A program made the translations under genes and the position numbers. The notes beneath the pieces are model-generated. The model ran no database searches, was not told the DNA's origin, and saw nothing but the letters and a program-made list of their open reading frames with translations. A stretch of 64,000 nt of DNA from Candidatus Zixiibacteriota bacterium. GTDB taxonomy: Bacteria; Desulfobacterota; Binatia; UBA9968. Below are positions 55,121 to 64,000 of the stretch, piece after piece. The stretch spans positions 1 through 64,000 of the forward strand of contig DATLYW010000024.1 of assembly GCA_035574315.1 (NCBI GenBank), written 5' to 3'. Every line of letters begins with the position of its first letter. Position 1 is the stretch's first letter.

Positions 55121-57060
55121 TCGTCCTCTCCGCCGAGCGACACGACCTTGCGGAACAGCGCCTGCTCATAGGCGCGAATCCGGCCGTTCTCGGCCCACAA
55201 CCTCCGGGGCGGCTCTTTCACCCAACCGAAGAAGAGCGCCGCCTGACCGCCGAGCGTGGCGGCGACCTCCCGCGGGAAAAACGAATTGTGGAACAGGAGC
55301 TCGCGGAGCGGATCCTTGAAAGGGAGATCGCGCAGCTGGTTTTCCGCAGGTCGGGGACTCTCCTCCGCGCCGGCCGGGCTCTCGCGCGAAAACGCCAGCT
55401 CTCTGGTCCACGCGGTCCCCGGTGCGATCTCTCCCAGGAAGTGTCTCTGGCCGGGAAGAATCAGCCAGCAGTCGGTCAGTGTTCTCGAACCGCGGTGGTC
55501 GAGGCGAAGCTTGATCCTGTCGCCGGCGCGCTCGACACCGACGTAAACGGGAAACCGCTCGACGAACCGAAACCTCAACAGGCGATAATCCCATTCGCGC
55601 AGCGGAAATACCACCCGGTGAAAGCGCGTCCCCGGGTAAGAGACCAGTGAAGGCTCGTCGTGCGGCCGACTCCGGGCGCTGACCGGGAGGAGGTCCAGCC
55701 AGCCCGGGTCGACCCGCAGGTCGAAGTCCCGAGGCTGTGTGGAGAAGATTCCGACGTTCGATTGGGCCTCCGCATAGCCCTCGGCGATTTCGTCGAGCAG
55801 CGTTGCCGAAACCATCACTCCGTCCGGGATGTTGCCGCCGCGACCGAAGAAAAGATAGCCGCCGACGGAAGACGCCGCCGAAAAAAGGAACAAACCGGCG
55901 AGCGCGCGACCGAAACTCAGCTTTCGCCGTTGCCAGATCCACGGCGCGGAAAAGACCACGCCGGTATATCCGAGAAGGGCTGCAAAAAGAGCCCCCGAAG
56001 GAATGTAGGTGGAGATCAGGGTCGGATTGAGGAACAACCTCAGGAAGACCGATTCGTCCCATACCGAGCGCGACCCCGCGACCCGCTCGGGAAGGGGCGC
56101 GAGCGCGCCCTTGAAAAGCTCCGTAAGGCCGTTCCAGCCCGCCAGCGGCGGCCGGCCGATATCGAGAGCGAGATAGACGATCTTCCCCTTGCCGCGATCC
56201 GCCTCGACGACAATCGGGCTGCCCTCCAGCTCCAGGATGGTCCTTCCCGCCACCGGCCTGGCTTCCTGGATCCAGAGCTCCTTGAGATCGGCGGCACCCG
56301 GCAGCTTGAGCGCGGCAGCGCCCGATAGCTTCTTCAGCCCGCTGACTTTTACGGGCAGGAACCGATTCATCGCAGGCCCTTGGTAGAGGGCCGCATGAAC
56401 GCTGGCGAGAATCAGCAGGCGCCCTCCCGCAGCGATCCAGGTCTCCAGCGCGTGGATCTGCTCCGGGGAAAGATCTTGCAGCGATTGGTCGTACACGATC
56501 AGGGTGGAAACGCCGAGCAGCGCCCGGGCCTCGGCGGGCACCTCCGAAATCGAAACCGAAACGAGTCGGCCCGCGCCGAGGGCGGTCGGGGGAATCCACG
56601 GGATGCGGCTGCCTTCGCTCAACAGCAACGCCAGCGGCGTCGGAGAGAAATGGCGCCGGAGATCGATTTCGCGGCCGGCCCGGACCCTGGCGGATGAGAA
56701 AGTGATGGTAAGCGGCCGGCTGACGAAGTCGGGATCGACGGTCAGCCGCACGCTCTTGCGCGCCTGCGGAGCGAGGAAAACCTGCTGGCGGTAATGGAAC
56801 GGGTACGGGTTGCCGCCCCTCGGAGCGCCGCCGCGCCACACGCGGACATCGAGGTTGCCCTGGACCTCGGGACCGGTGTTCGTGAGATCGATCTGAACGG
56901 GAAAGGGTTGCCCGAGCCGAAAGAGCCCGCCGAACCCGATCCGGGATTCCAGGAGCACGTCCGCGCCGCCGGGACGCGCGGAAAATCCGCCCTGCACAAG
57001 CACGGCAAAAAGCAGGTATGCCGCGCGGCCGAGGGCGGCGTTTCGGGCCGAAGAAGGCAT
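55117..57060 (-). CDS. Membrane-anchored exported protein with amidotransferase-like domain
   Basis: A 647-residue protein with an N-terminal signal segment (about residues 12-28), a beta-rich extracytoplasmic region, and an amidotransferase-like Rossmann segment near 185-320 (IHALETWIAAGGRLLILASV). Two membrane segments (about 350-420) and a large C-terminal domain follow. No catalytic Cys of a true glutaminase is evident. It is the first gene of the vWA operon, 40 bases after greA, and the only one with such a large exported part. Confidence 0.75.
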   Translation of the reverse strand: MPSSARNAALGRAAYLLFAVLVQGGFSARPGGADVLLESRIGFGGLFRLGQPFPVQIDLTNTGPEVQGNLDVRVWRGGAPRGGNPYPFHYRQQVFLAPQARKSVRLTVDPDFVSRPLTITFSSARVRAGREIDLRRHFSPTPLALLLSEGSRIPWIPPTALGAGRLVSVSISEVPAEARALLGVSTLIVYDQSLQDLSPEQIHALETWIAAGGRLLILASVHAALYQGPAMNRFLPVKVSGLKKLSGAAALKLPGAADLKELWIQEARPVAGRTILELEGSPIVVEADRGKGKIVYLALDIGRPPLAGWNGLTELFKGALAPLPERVAGSRSVWDESVFLRLFLNPTLISTYIPSGALFAALLGYTGVVFSAPWIWQRRKLSFGRALAGLFLFSAASSVGGYLFFGRGGNIPDGVMVSATLLDEIAEGYAEAQSNVGIFSTQPRDFDLRVDPGWLDLLPVSARSRPHDEPSLVSYPGTRFHRVVFPLREWDYRLLRFRFVERFPVYVGVERAGDRIKLRLDHRGSRTLTDCWLILPGQRHFLGEIAPGTAWTRELAFSRESPAGAEESPRPAENQLRDLPFKDPLRELLFHNSFFPREVAATLGGQAALFFGWVKEPPRRLWAENGRIRAYEQALFRKVVSLGGEDE

Positions 57061-57100
57061 GCTCCCTCGGGGGATGCAGGGGCGCCTGCGCCGTCGGGCC

Positions 57101-57589
57101 TCAGTCGATGAACTCCAGGCTGAGAATCTCGAAGGTTCGGATGCCCGTCGGCGTGCGAACCTGGACTTCGTCTCCTTCGCTCTTGCCGATCAGGGCGCGG
57201 GCCACCGGAGAGCTGATGGAGATCCTACCGTTTTTCGGTTCCGCTTCGTGATCGCCCACGATCTGATATACGACCTTTTCGCCGGTTTCGCCATCGACCA
57301 GAGACACCGTCGCGCCGAATACCACCCGGTCTCCCGAGAGCTTCGAAACGTCGATCACCTGAGCGCGCGCCAGCTTGTCCTCGATCTCCCGAATCTGAAC
57401 GTCGAGCAAGGACTGCCGTTCCTTGGCGGCGTGGAACTCGGCGTTCTCGGACAAGTCCCCGTGGCCCCGCGCGTCTTCGATCTCACGGACGATCCTCGGG
57501 CGCTCGATACTTTTCAACCGCTTCAACTCCTCCAGCAGGAGCTGGTACCCTCGAGCGGTCATCGGAACACGGGTATCCTGCGTTGCCAT
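57101..57589 (-). CDS. greA: Transcription elongation factor GreA
   Basis: GreA rescues backtracked RNA polymerase by stimulating transcript cleavage. The 162-residue protein has the N-terminal coiled coil with the acidic tip DLSENAEFHAAKERQ and a C-terminal FKBP-like domain (ISISSPVARALIGKSEGDE). The ATG has GAGGAG about 10 bases upstream. It lies just behind the opp terminator and 40 bases ahead of the vWA operon, so the two may be cotranscribed. Confidence 0.97.
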   Translation of the reverse strand: MATQDTRVPMTARGYQLLLEELKRLKSIERPRIVREIEDARGHGDLSENAEFHAAKERQSLLDVQIREIEDKLARAQVIDVSKLSGDRVVFGATVSLVDGETGEKVVYQIVGDHEAEPKNGRISISSPVARALIGKSEGDEVQVRTPTGIRTFEILSLEFID

Positions 57590-57605
57590 GATCGACGCTC
57601 CTCAA

Positions 57606-57641
57606 CAAAAATAAAAACCCCTCGGGAAATCTCCAGAGAGG
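57606..57641 (-). terminator. Rho-independent terminator of the Opp ATPase operon
   Basis: On the minus strand CCTCTC (57636-57641) pairs with GAGGGG (57618-57623), with an inner GGA/TCC stem and a 4-base loop, followed by TTTTTATTTTT. It lies about 135 bases after the oppF-like stop and just before greA. Confidence 0.8.
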
Positions 57642-57774
57642 CTCTCAGTCGCCCGCTCGCCCCTGCCGGCGAGCCCAGACAGCGGAATTTTACCATCGAA
57701 TGGCGCGATTTCAACCCGAATTCCGCCGCGGGATTTCAAAGCCTTCGTGCTCCGGGACCGGCGGCACCGTTTCG

Positions 57775-58772
<998 letters not shown>

Positions 58773-58776
<4 letters not shown>

Positions 58777-59783
58777 AACTGCGCGGGAGCCCCTTCACCC
58801 GCCGAAGCAGTCTGGCTCTCCGGGAAATAGCACGCCGCCCAGTGGCCGGGCTCGGTCTCCGTGAGCGCTGGCTCGGCGGTGGCGCAGATCTCGGCCGCTT
58901 TGGGGCAGCGGTCACGAAAACGGCAGCCGCTCGGCAGATGCAACGGGCTCGGCACCACCCCGGGAATCGCGCGCAGGCGGCGTCGCTTGTCCGTGCCGCT
59001 CCCCGGAAGCGAGTTTAGCAGGCCGACCGTGTAGGGATGCAAGGGGCGGCTGAAGATCGCCGCCGCGCGCGAGCGCTCCACGATCTTGCCCGCGTACATG
59101 ATCGCCACGTCGTCCGCTTGTTCCGCGACCACCCCCAGATCGTGCGTGATCAACAATAGCGCCATGCCGATCTTCTGCTGCAGCTCCTTCATCAGCTCGA
59201 GGATCTGCGCCTGGATCGTCACGTCGAGCGCCGTGGTCGGCTCGTCCGCGATCAGCAGGCTGGGATTGCAGGAGAGCGCCATTGCGATCATGACCCTCTG
59301 CCGCATCCCCCCGCTCATCTGGTGCGGATAGTGATCCACCCGGGATTCGGGGTCGGCGATCTTCACCAGCCGCAGCATCTCGATCGTCTTTTTCCTCGCT
59401 TCCCTTTTCCCCAGCCCCTGGTGCAGGCGGATCGCCTCGCCGATCTGGTCGCCGACGGTGAACACCGGGTTGAGCGAGGTCATGGGCTCTTGAAAGATCA
59501 TCGAGATTTCATTGCCGCGGATGCGGCGCATCTCCTCGTTGCTGAGCTTGAGGAGGTCACGTCCCTTGTAAAGAATCTCGCCGCCGACGATCCGTCCGGG
59601 CGGCGAAGCGATCAGGCGCATGATCGAAAGCGACGTCACGCTCTTGCCGCAGCCCGACTCCCCGACCAGCCCCAGCGTCCTGCCTTCCTCGATCTCGAAG
59701 CTGACGCCGTCGATCGCCCGCACCTCGCCCTCGGGAGTGAAAAAGGAAGTCTGCAGGTTCTTCACCTGAAGCAGCGCGGTCAC
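58773..59783 (-). CDS. Oligopeptide/dipeptide ABC transporter ATP-binding protein (OppD/DppD type)
   Basis: A 336-residue ABC ATPase of the OppD type. Walker [10 protein letters not shown] (near residue 41), Q-loop [11 protein letters not shown], signature [15 protein letters not shown], Walker [13 protein letters not shown] and the C-terminal [14 protein letters not shown]. The start is GTG at 59783. It follows a clear promoter. The partner permeases are not in the window; they may be coded elsewhere or share with other transporters. Confidence 0.92.
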
Positions 59784-59830
59784 GGCAATTCCGATCGGTC
59801 GAGCGGCTCTGCTGCCGCGAAGGTACGCGG

Positions 59831-59860
59831 ATCTTACTTTCAGGTTGAAGTTATTGTCAA
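59831..59860 (-). promoter_or_regulatory. Sigma70-type promoter of the Opp ATPase operon
   Basis: On the minus strand a consensus TTGACA (59855-59860) and TAAGAT (59831-59836) are separated by 18 bases. This is one of the best -35 matches in the window, with a leader of about 40 bases. Confidence 0.7.
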
Positions 59861-59893
59861 GGTGAGGTAGAGGGAGCCGCAGCGGAGCCGGCC

Positions 59894-60988
59894 ATGGGAC
59901 GCGTCAAAAGCCTGGACGAAATCAAAGCCGAAATCCGCTCCCAGACCGGGAAGAAGCGGGTCTTTCGCCGACTCCGGCCGCACGACGTGGAGCGGGTGGT
60001 GGAGAAGCTCACGAGCAAGGACCCGGAGCTGTGGGCCGAGCTGTGGGCGGGCGTGGCGCTGCGCTACGAGGAAGAGGGCGCCGAGCACGAGCGACACGGC
60101 CGGATCGACCGGGCGCGCGAGAGCTATTTCCTCGCCTACGCTTACTACGCCGCCGGCCGTTATCCGGTTCCGCACACGCCCGGCAAGCTGCGCTGCTTTC
60201 ACAAGAGCCTGGAGCTCTACGAAAAAGCCGGCCGTTACTTCGATCCGCCGCTCGAGCGTGTCGAGGTCCCGTACGGCGGCGGGAAAATCCCTGCCTATCT
60301 CCGGTTGAAGCGCGGCGGCGAGCGGCGGCCCACGATCGTCAACTTCGGTGGCATCGACGGCTTCAAGGCCGAGGCCTACGAGTACGAGGAAGCGATGCAC
60401 GCCGCCGGCCTGAACACCTGCGCGATCGACATGCCGGGCACGGGAGAGTCCCCGATCAAGGCGACACCCGAAGGCGAATCCCTGTTCAGCGCCGTCATCG
60501 ACTATCTCGAGCGCCGTCCGGAGGTGGATCCCGCGCGCCTCGCGATGGTCGGGCGCAGCTTCGGCGGCTATTGGGCGGCGAAAATGGCGTTCGTCGAGGC
60601 CGAACGTCTGCGTGCGGCGGTCGTCTGGGGCGGCGGCGTCCACTATTTTTTCCAGGAAGAGTGGCTGCGCCGGTCGACCAACGCCGAAAGCTATCTCATG
60701 GACCACGACGTCGCCCGCTGCATGGCTTTCGGCGTCGGCACAATCGACGAGCTCGCCCGCATCTTTCCATCGATGTCCCTGAAAACGCAGGGCTGGCTCG
60801 ATAAGCCCTCGTGCGCGATGCTGGTGGTCAACGGCAAGGATGACCTCCAGACCCCGATCGACGATCTCTACATCCTCCTGGAGCACGGGAGCCCGAAGTC
60901 CGCACGGGTCTTCCCGGGCGGCCACATGGGGCAGACGCCGGAAACCCTGCCGACCATCCTCGGGTGGCTGCGGCGCGAGCTCCGCTGA
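59894..60988 (+). CDS. FrsA-like alpha/beta hydrolase (paralogue 1)
   Basis: A 364-residue hydrolase with an N-terminal helical domain (about 1-115) and a C-terminal alpha/beta hydrolase fold. The oxyanion-side [11 protein letters not shown], the nucleophile elbow GRSFGGYW (near residue 219), the acid in NGKDDLQTP and the His in PGGHMG form the catalytic set. The layout resembles FrsA/DUF1100 and pseudooxynicotine-type C-C hydrolases. CGGAG lies before the ATG. A second copy is at 63092. Confidence 0.88.
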   Translation: MGRVKSLDEIKAEIRSQTGKKRVFRRLRPHDVERVVEKLTSKDPELWAELWAGVALRYEEEGAEHERHGRIDRARESYFLAYAYYAAGRYPVPHTPGKLRCFHKSLELYEKAGRYFDPPLERVEVPYGGGKIPAYLRLKRGGERRPTIVNFGGIDGFKAEAYEYEEAMHAAGLNTCAIDMPGTGESPIKATPEGESLFSAVIDYLERRPEVDPARLAMVGRSFGGYWAAKMAFVEAERLRAAVVWGGGVHYFFQEEWLRRSTNAESYLMDHDVARCMAFGVGTIDELARIFPSMSLKTQGWLDKPSCAMLVVNGKDDLQTPIDDLYILLEHGSPKSARVFPGGHMGQTPETLPTILGWLRRELR

Positions 60989-61068
60989 ACTTGCCCTCCG
61001 CATCGCGGCCGGCCGCCGGACGCCGCCCGCGATGGCAATCTCCGCCGGCGTCCGCTAGTCTGGTGACG

Positions 61069-62304
61069 ATGCGTTCCTGGCGCTTCCCGGCGGCGGTGGC
61101 ATCGGCGCTGTTCTTTCTTTCGGTTCTTCTCGCCGCCTTTCTCGCGATCGATGACCGATCGGTGCTCGAACGCCCGCCGGAAATCACCCCGGACAGTATC
61201 GAGAGGGCCACGCGCACCCTGGAGGAGAACGACCCTCGCGGCGTCGCCCCCGGAACCGTGCGCAGGCTGACCATCCTGCAGCAGGACCTCGATCTCGCCG
61301 CCGACTACATCGCGCACCAGTTCGCGCGCGGCGGCGCCCGCATCATGCTTTCCGCCGGCCGGATCTCGATCGAGGCGAGCGTCACCCTGCCGGAAAACCC
61401 CCTCGGAAGGTTCGTCAACATCAGGGCGGTGCTGACCGGAGACGGCGGCCCGCCGGTCTTCGACCGCCTGCGGGTCGGGCGCCTGCCGGTACCGGTGTGG
61501 CTCGCCAATCGCCTGCTCGCCCGCGTGCTGGCGGAATTCGGCATCACCCGCGACGTCGTGCGCGGAATCGACATCGGCGGCGATCGACTCGTTGTCAGCT
61601 ACAGCTGGCAGCCGCATCTGCCGGACAAGCTTCGCTCCGCCCTGCTTTCCGGCGAAGAACAGCGGCGATTGCGCGCCTACCAGGATCGGCTCGCCGAGCT
61701 GACGCGCGCTTCGCCTCCGCGCCCCGTGGCGGCCGTCGATTTGCTCGTTCCCCTCTTCCAGCTGGCTCATGAGCGGTCACGGGCGGCAGAGCCGATCGCG
61801 GAGAACCGTGCCGCGCTCCTGGTCCTCGCGATGTACGCCAATGACCGCCCGCTTCAGGAAATCGCCCCGGCGGCGCGCCGCTGGCGCCGTCCCGTGCCGC
61901 GCGAGGTGAGGCTTGCCGGCCGCGCCGACCTCGCCAAGCACTTCCTGGTCTCCGGCGCGCTGGCGGCGAGCGCCGGAACCCCGCTGGCCGACGCCGTCGG
62001 TCTTTACAAGGAGCTCGGCGATTCGCGCGGCGGCAGCGGCTTCTCCTTCTATGATCTCGCCGCCGACCGCGCGGGCGCCCGGTTCGGCGAGCGCGCCGCG
62101 GATTCCGCGACCGCGCGGGCGTTGCAGCGGCGCCTGAGCGCGGGCGTGCTCGAAGGCGACCTCATGCCTGAGGCCGGGGACCTGCCCGAATTCCTGCCCG
62201 AGGCCGAGTTCAAGCGCCGCTTCGGCGGCGTCGGCGATCCGCGCTACGAGACCATGATGGCCGAGATTGAACGCCGGATCGCGAACCTCGCGCTCTACCG
62301 TTAG
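61069..62304 (+). CDS. Predicted exported or membrane-anchored protein of unknown function
   Basis: A 411-residue protein with one N-terminal hydrophobic segment (about residues 6-26), then an ordered alpha/beta region and a C-terminal block rich in Gly, Arg and Asp (GDSRGGSGFSFYDLAADRAG). The end PEAEFKRRFGGVGDPRYE recurs in uncharacterised proteins of other bacteria, but I cannot name the family. The ATG at 61069 was chosen; the frame is open further upstream. It lies between the two FrsA-like genes. Confidence 0.7.
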   Translation: MRSWRFPAAVASALFFLSVLLAAFLAIDDRSVLERPPEITPDSIERATRTLEENDPRGVAPGTVRRLTILQQDLDLAADYIAHQFARGGARIMLSAGRISIEASVTLPENPLGRFVNIRAVLTGDGGPPVFDRLRVGRLPVPVWLANRLLARVLAEFGITRDVVRGIDIGGDRLVVSYSWQPHLPDKLRSALLSGEEQRRLRAYQDRLAELTRASPPRPVAAVDLLVPLFQLAHERSRAAEPIAENRAALLVLAMYANDRPLQEIAPAARRWRRPVPREVRLAGRADLAKHFLVSGALAASAGTPLADAVGLYKELGDSRGGSGFSFYDLAADRAGARFGERAADSATARALQRRLSAGVLEGDLMPEAGDLPEFLPEAEFKRRFGGVGDPRYETMMAEIERRIANLALYR

Positions 62305-62433
62305 CACTGTTCCCTATCTTTCTTTTTCGTGGACGTCCGCCTGCCGGCATTGGCAGCCAGACATCCGTCGAAAGGCGCCGAGACCTGCCGCCGCGATGGG
62401 GAAGACTGCTGCGCCCCGTACGAGGAGTACGCG

Positions 62434-62449
62434 CCGGGAGGCCTCCCGG
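62434..62449. repeat. Perfect 16-base palindrome
   Basis: CCGGGAGGCCTCCCGG is its own complement without a loop. It lies in the convergent gap after the unknown protein, near no start codon, so it is not an obvious operator. Confidence 0.5.
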
Positions 62450-62531
62450 TCCTGCCGCTTCGCGGCGCGACCGTTCAAAGTGGCAAGGCGGGACCAGAGG
62501 CCCGGAAGCAGGCAACAGAATATTTTACGGC

Positions 62532-63080
62532 TCAGATCTTGAGATCGTCGGGCGGAGCGACCGACGCGATGTCGAAAGCATTGAGCGTGCAGGCGAGCAT
62601 CGCATAGTAACCGACGGTCGCCGTCAGCTCGACGAGACCGCGCTCCCCGAACCGGCCGTAGAGCGCCTGAAACGTCGCCTCGCTGACTCTGTGCGTGCGC
62701 AGCAGCTCCTGAACGAAGCTGATGATCTGGGCGTCCTCCGAGGAGTAGTGCTCGGGGCCGCGGCGCTGGTGAATGGCGCGGATCGTGGCCAGCGGGATAC
62801 CGGCGTTTTGCGCATGGGTCACGTGCGCAGCCCACTCGTGCTTGCATTCGAGCTCGCGCGACGCAGCCAGGGCCGCCAGCTCGATGACTTTGCGGTCGAG
62901 GGTCGATTCGAACCGGACATAGCTCCCGAGGTGAGCCGTTCGGGCCGCCAGCTCGGGACTGTGCAGCAGCGCGAGAAACGGTCCGCCGACGCGGCCGCGA
63001 CTCTGCGCGATCGAGTCGTAGATGCTCTGGTACGGAGGTTCCAGGTCCTGTTTTCGGTCGATCGTTGCGATTCTGGCCAT
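62532..63080 (-). CDS. Carboxymuconolactone decarboxylase-family protein
   Basis: A 182-residue CMD/AhpD-fold protein with ALAASRELECKHEWAAHVTHA, the helix that carries the active-site Cys and His in the family. The classic CxxC of AhpD is not present, so it is closer to carboxymuconolactone decarboxylases or unclassified CMD proteins than to the peroxidase. The ATG at 63080 has AGGAG 7 bases upstream; an earlier ATG at 63095 overlaps the hydrolase stop. It is coupled to the FrsA-like gene behind it. Confidence 0.88.
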   Translation of the reverse strand: MARIATIDRKQDLEPPYQSIYDSIAQSRGRVGGPFLALLHSPELAARTAHLGSYVRFESTLDRKVIELAALAASRELECKHEWAAHVTHAQNAGIPLATIRAIHQRRGPEHYSSEDAQIISFVQELLRTHRVSEATFQALYGRFGERGLVELTATVGYYAMLACTLNAFDIASVAPPDDLKI

Positions 63081-63091
63081 GCGTGCTCCTG

Positions 63092-64000
63092 TCATCGCGC
63101 AAGCCGCTGCTTGAGCCACTCGGTCACGATGCGTTGAACCTCGTCGTTGCGCTGGGCCGGCTTGCGTCCCATGTGTCCGGCTCCGGGGATGATGCGCACG
63201 TCCTTGGGGCTGCCGTGTTCCAGGAGAAGATAGATGTCCTCTACCGGATGCTGATCGTCCTCCTTGCCGTTGATGCAGAGCAGCGGCGCGGAAGGGCGAT
63301 CGAGGATTCCCTGCGCCAGCAACGAAAGGCCCGGCGCGATTCGCAGGACCTCCTCCAGCGTGGCCGCCCGGAAGACGTACGCCCGCGCCTCCAGCAAGCT
63401 CGCCGGCCCCATCAGATACTGCGACGCTTTGACCGTGAGCGCGGGGCGCAGCCATTCCTCCTGAAAGGTGAGGTGGCACCCCGCGCCCCAGTTGACCGCG
63501 CCGCGCAACCGACCGGCTTCCACGTAGGCGAGCTTGGTCGCCCAGTAACCCCCGAAGCTCCCGCCCATGACGGCGACGCGGCGCCCGTCGATGTCGCTGC
63601 GGGTCTCGAGGTAGTCGAGGGCGGCGGAAAATGTCCTCTCGGCCCGAGGATCCTGACCCAGGCACGGGTTTTCTCCGGTGCCGGGCATGTCGATCGTAAA
63701 CGTCGCCAGCCCCGCCTTGTGCAGCATCTCGCTGTTACTGCGCCGATCTTCCTTCCAGCCGTCCACCCCGCCCCAATGCATGACCACGGGCGGCCGATCG
63801 AGTCCGCCCGGGACCTGCAGGTAACCGACGACCTTTTTGCCCTCGAACGGGATTTCCACCCGCTCGGCGGGCGGATCGAGGCAAGGGGCCGCGCGGAGAA
63901 AGCAGCGAAGCGCGCTTCGGTAGCAATTCATCTTCTCGGGGCTTCCCGGGACAGGGTAACGGCCGATGCGGTAGTACTCGTACGCCTGGTAGAAAGCCGC
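63092..64000 (-). CDS. FrsA-like alpha/beta hydrolase (paralogue 2), 5' end outside the window
   Basis: The gene runs off the right edge. The visible 302 codons begin AAFYQAYEYYRIGRYPVPGSP, matching the same place in the paralogue at 59894 ([20 protein letters not shown]), so roughly 60-65 N-terminal residues are missing. The nucleophile elbow GGSFGGYW, the acid in NGKEDDQHP and the His in GAGHMG are present. It lies just upstream of the CMD-family gene in one direction, suggesting that both act on one compound. Confidence 0.88.
   Translation of the reverse strand, partial: AAFYQAYEYYRIGRYPVPGSPEKMNCYRSALRCFLRAAPCLDPPAERVEIPFEGKKVVGYLQVPGGLDRPPVVMHWGGVDGWKEDRRSNSEMLHKAGLATFTIDMPGTGENPCLGQDPRAERTFSAALDYLETRSDIDGRRVAVMGGSFGGYWATKLAYVEAGRLRGAVNWGAGCHLTFQEEWLRPALTVKASQYLMGPASLLEARAYVFRAATLEEVLRIAPGLSLLAQGILDRPSAPLLCINGKEDDQHPVEDIYLLLEHGSPKDVRIIPGAGHMGRKPAQRNDEVQRIVTEWLKQRLAR

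Noticed and set aside
62329..62607. 92-codon plus-strand frame near the CMD gene
   Set aside because: It overlaps the CMD gene on the other strand and is low-complexity.

Overview
This is a GC-rich, densely coded bacterial chromosome segment made almost entirely of core metabolic and housekeeping operons. Several gene orders resemble Desulfobacterota/deltaproteobacteria-like lineages: xerC-hslV-hslU followed by argB-argD-argF-argG-argH-lysA-dapF-dapA-dapB, then rpmE-prfA-prmC-murA-his, and dprA-topA-trmFO. Uncultivated relatives such as Binatota or Methylomirabilota are also possible, because solitary NMT1/THI5-like binding proteins, UbiD decarboxylases and FrsA-like hydrolases occur here. 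The taxon is an inference. There is no prophage, CRISPR array or resistance island. The only mobile DNA is an IS5-like element end at the left edge.

Layout. 1-363: IS5-type end and a truncated membrane glycosyltransferase remnant. 581-13529 (minus): one long block with XerC recombinase, the HslVU protease, arginine synthesis (argB,D,F,G,H), an LptM-like lipoprotein, and lysine/diaminopimelate synthesis (lysA, dapF, dapA, dapB). argC and argJ are not in the window. 13811-17642: alpha/beta hydrolase, small lipoprotein, convergent MFS transporter, and two tandem signal-peptide-bearing SAM methyltransferases. 17636-24513 (minus): hisA, hisH, hisB, hisD, murA, prmC, prfA and rpmE, with a strong terminator between rpmE and prfA. 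hisG and hisF are missing from this cluster. 24842-29205: an unfamiliar AAA ATPase, a UbiD-family decarboxylase, a convergent solitary binding protein and tRNA-Ala(GGC).

29292-35267: recN, nadK, DoxX, an RMD-like TPR protein, a YciA-like thioesterase, ilvE, and an HU gene with an in-frame TAG at codon 15. 35362-43595 (minus): gppA/ppx, trmFO, topA, dprA, der, era. 43620-46290: a zincin-like protein, an aldo/keto reductase and three small proteins. 46590-57060 (minus): a MoxR/DUF58/von Willebrand A membrane operon ending in a 1458-residue fusion protein with three vWA domains. This is the most unusual locus. 57101-59783: greA and two Opp/Dpp-type ABC ATPases without permeases, driven by a clear sigma70-type promoter. 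59894-64000: two paralogous FrsA-like hydrolases flanking an unknown exported protein and a carboxymuconolactone-decarboxylase-family protein.

Functionally the window covers amino-acid supply (Arg, Lys/DAP, His, branched chain), peptidoglycan precursor synthesis (DAP and MurA), translation termination (PrfA/PrmC), ribosome and tRNA maturation GTPases and enzymes, and DNA topology and repair. The accessory part consists of the vWA membrane system, the exported methyltransferase pair and the aromatic/ester-type catabolic enzymes.
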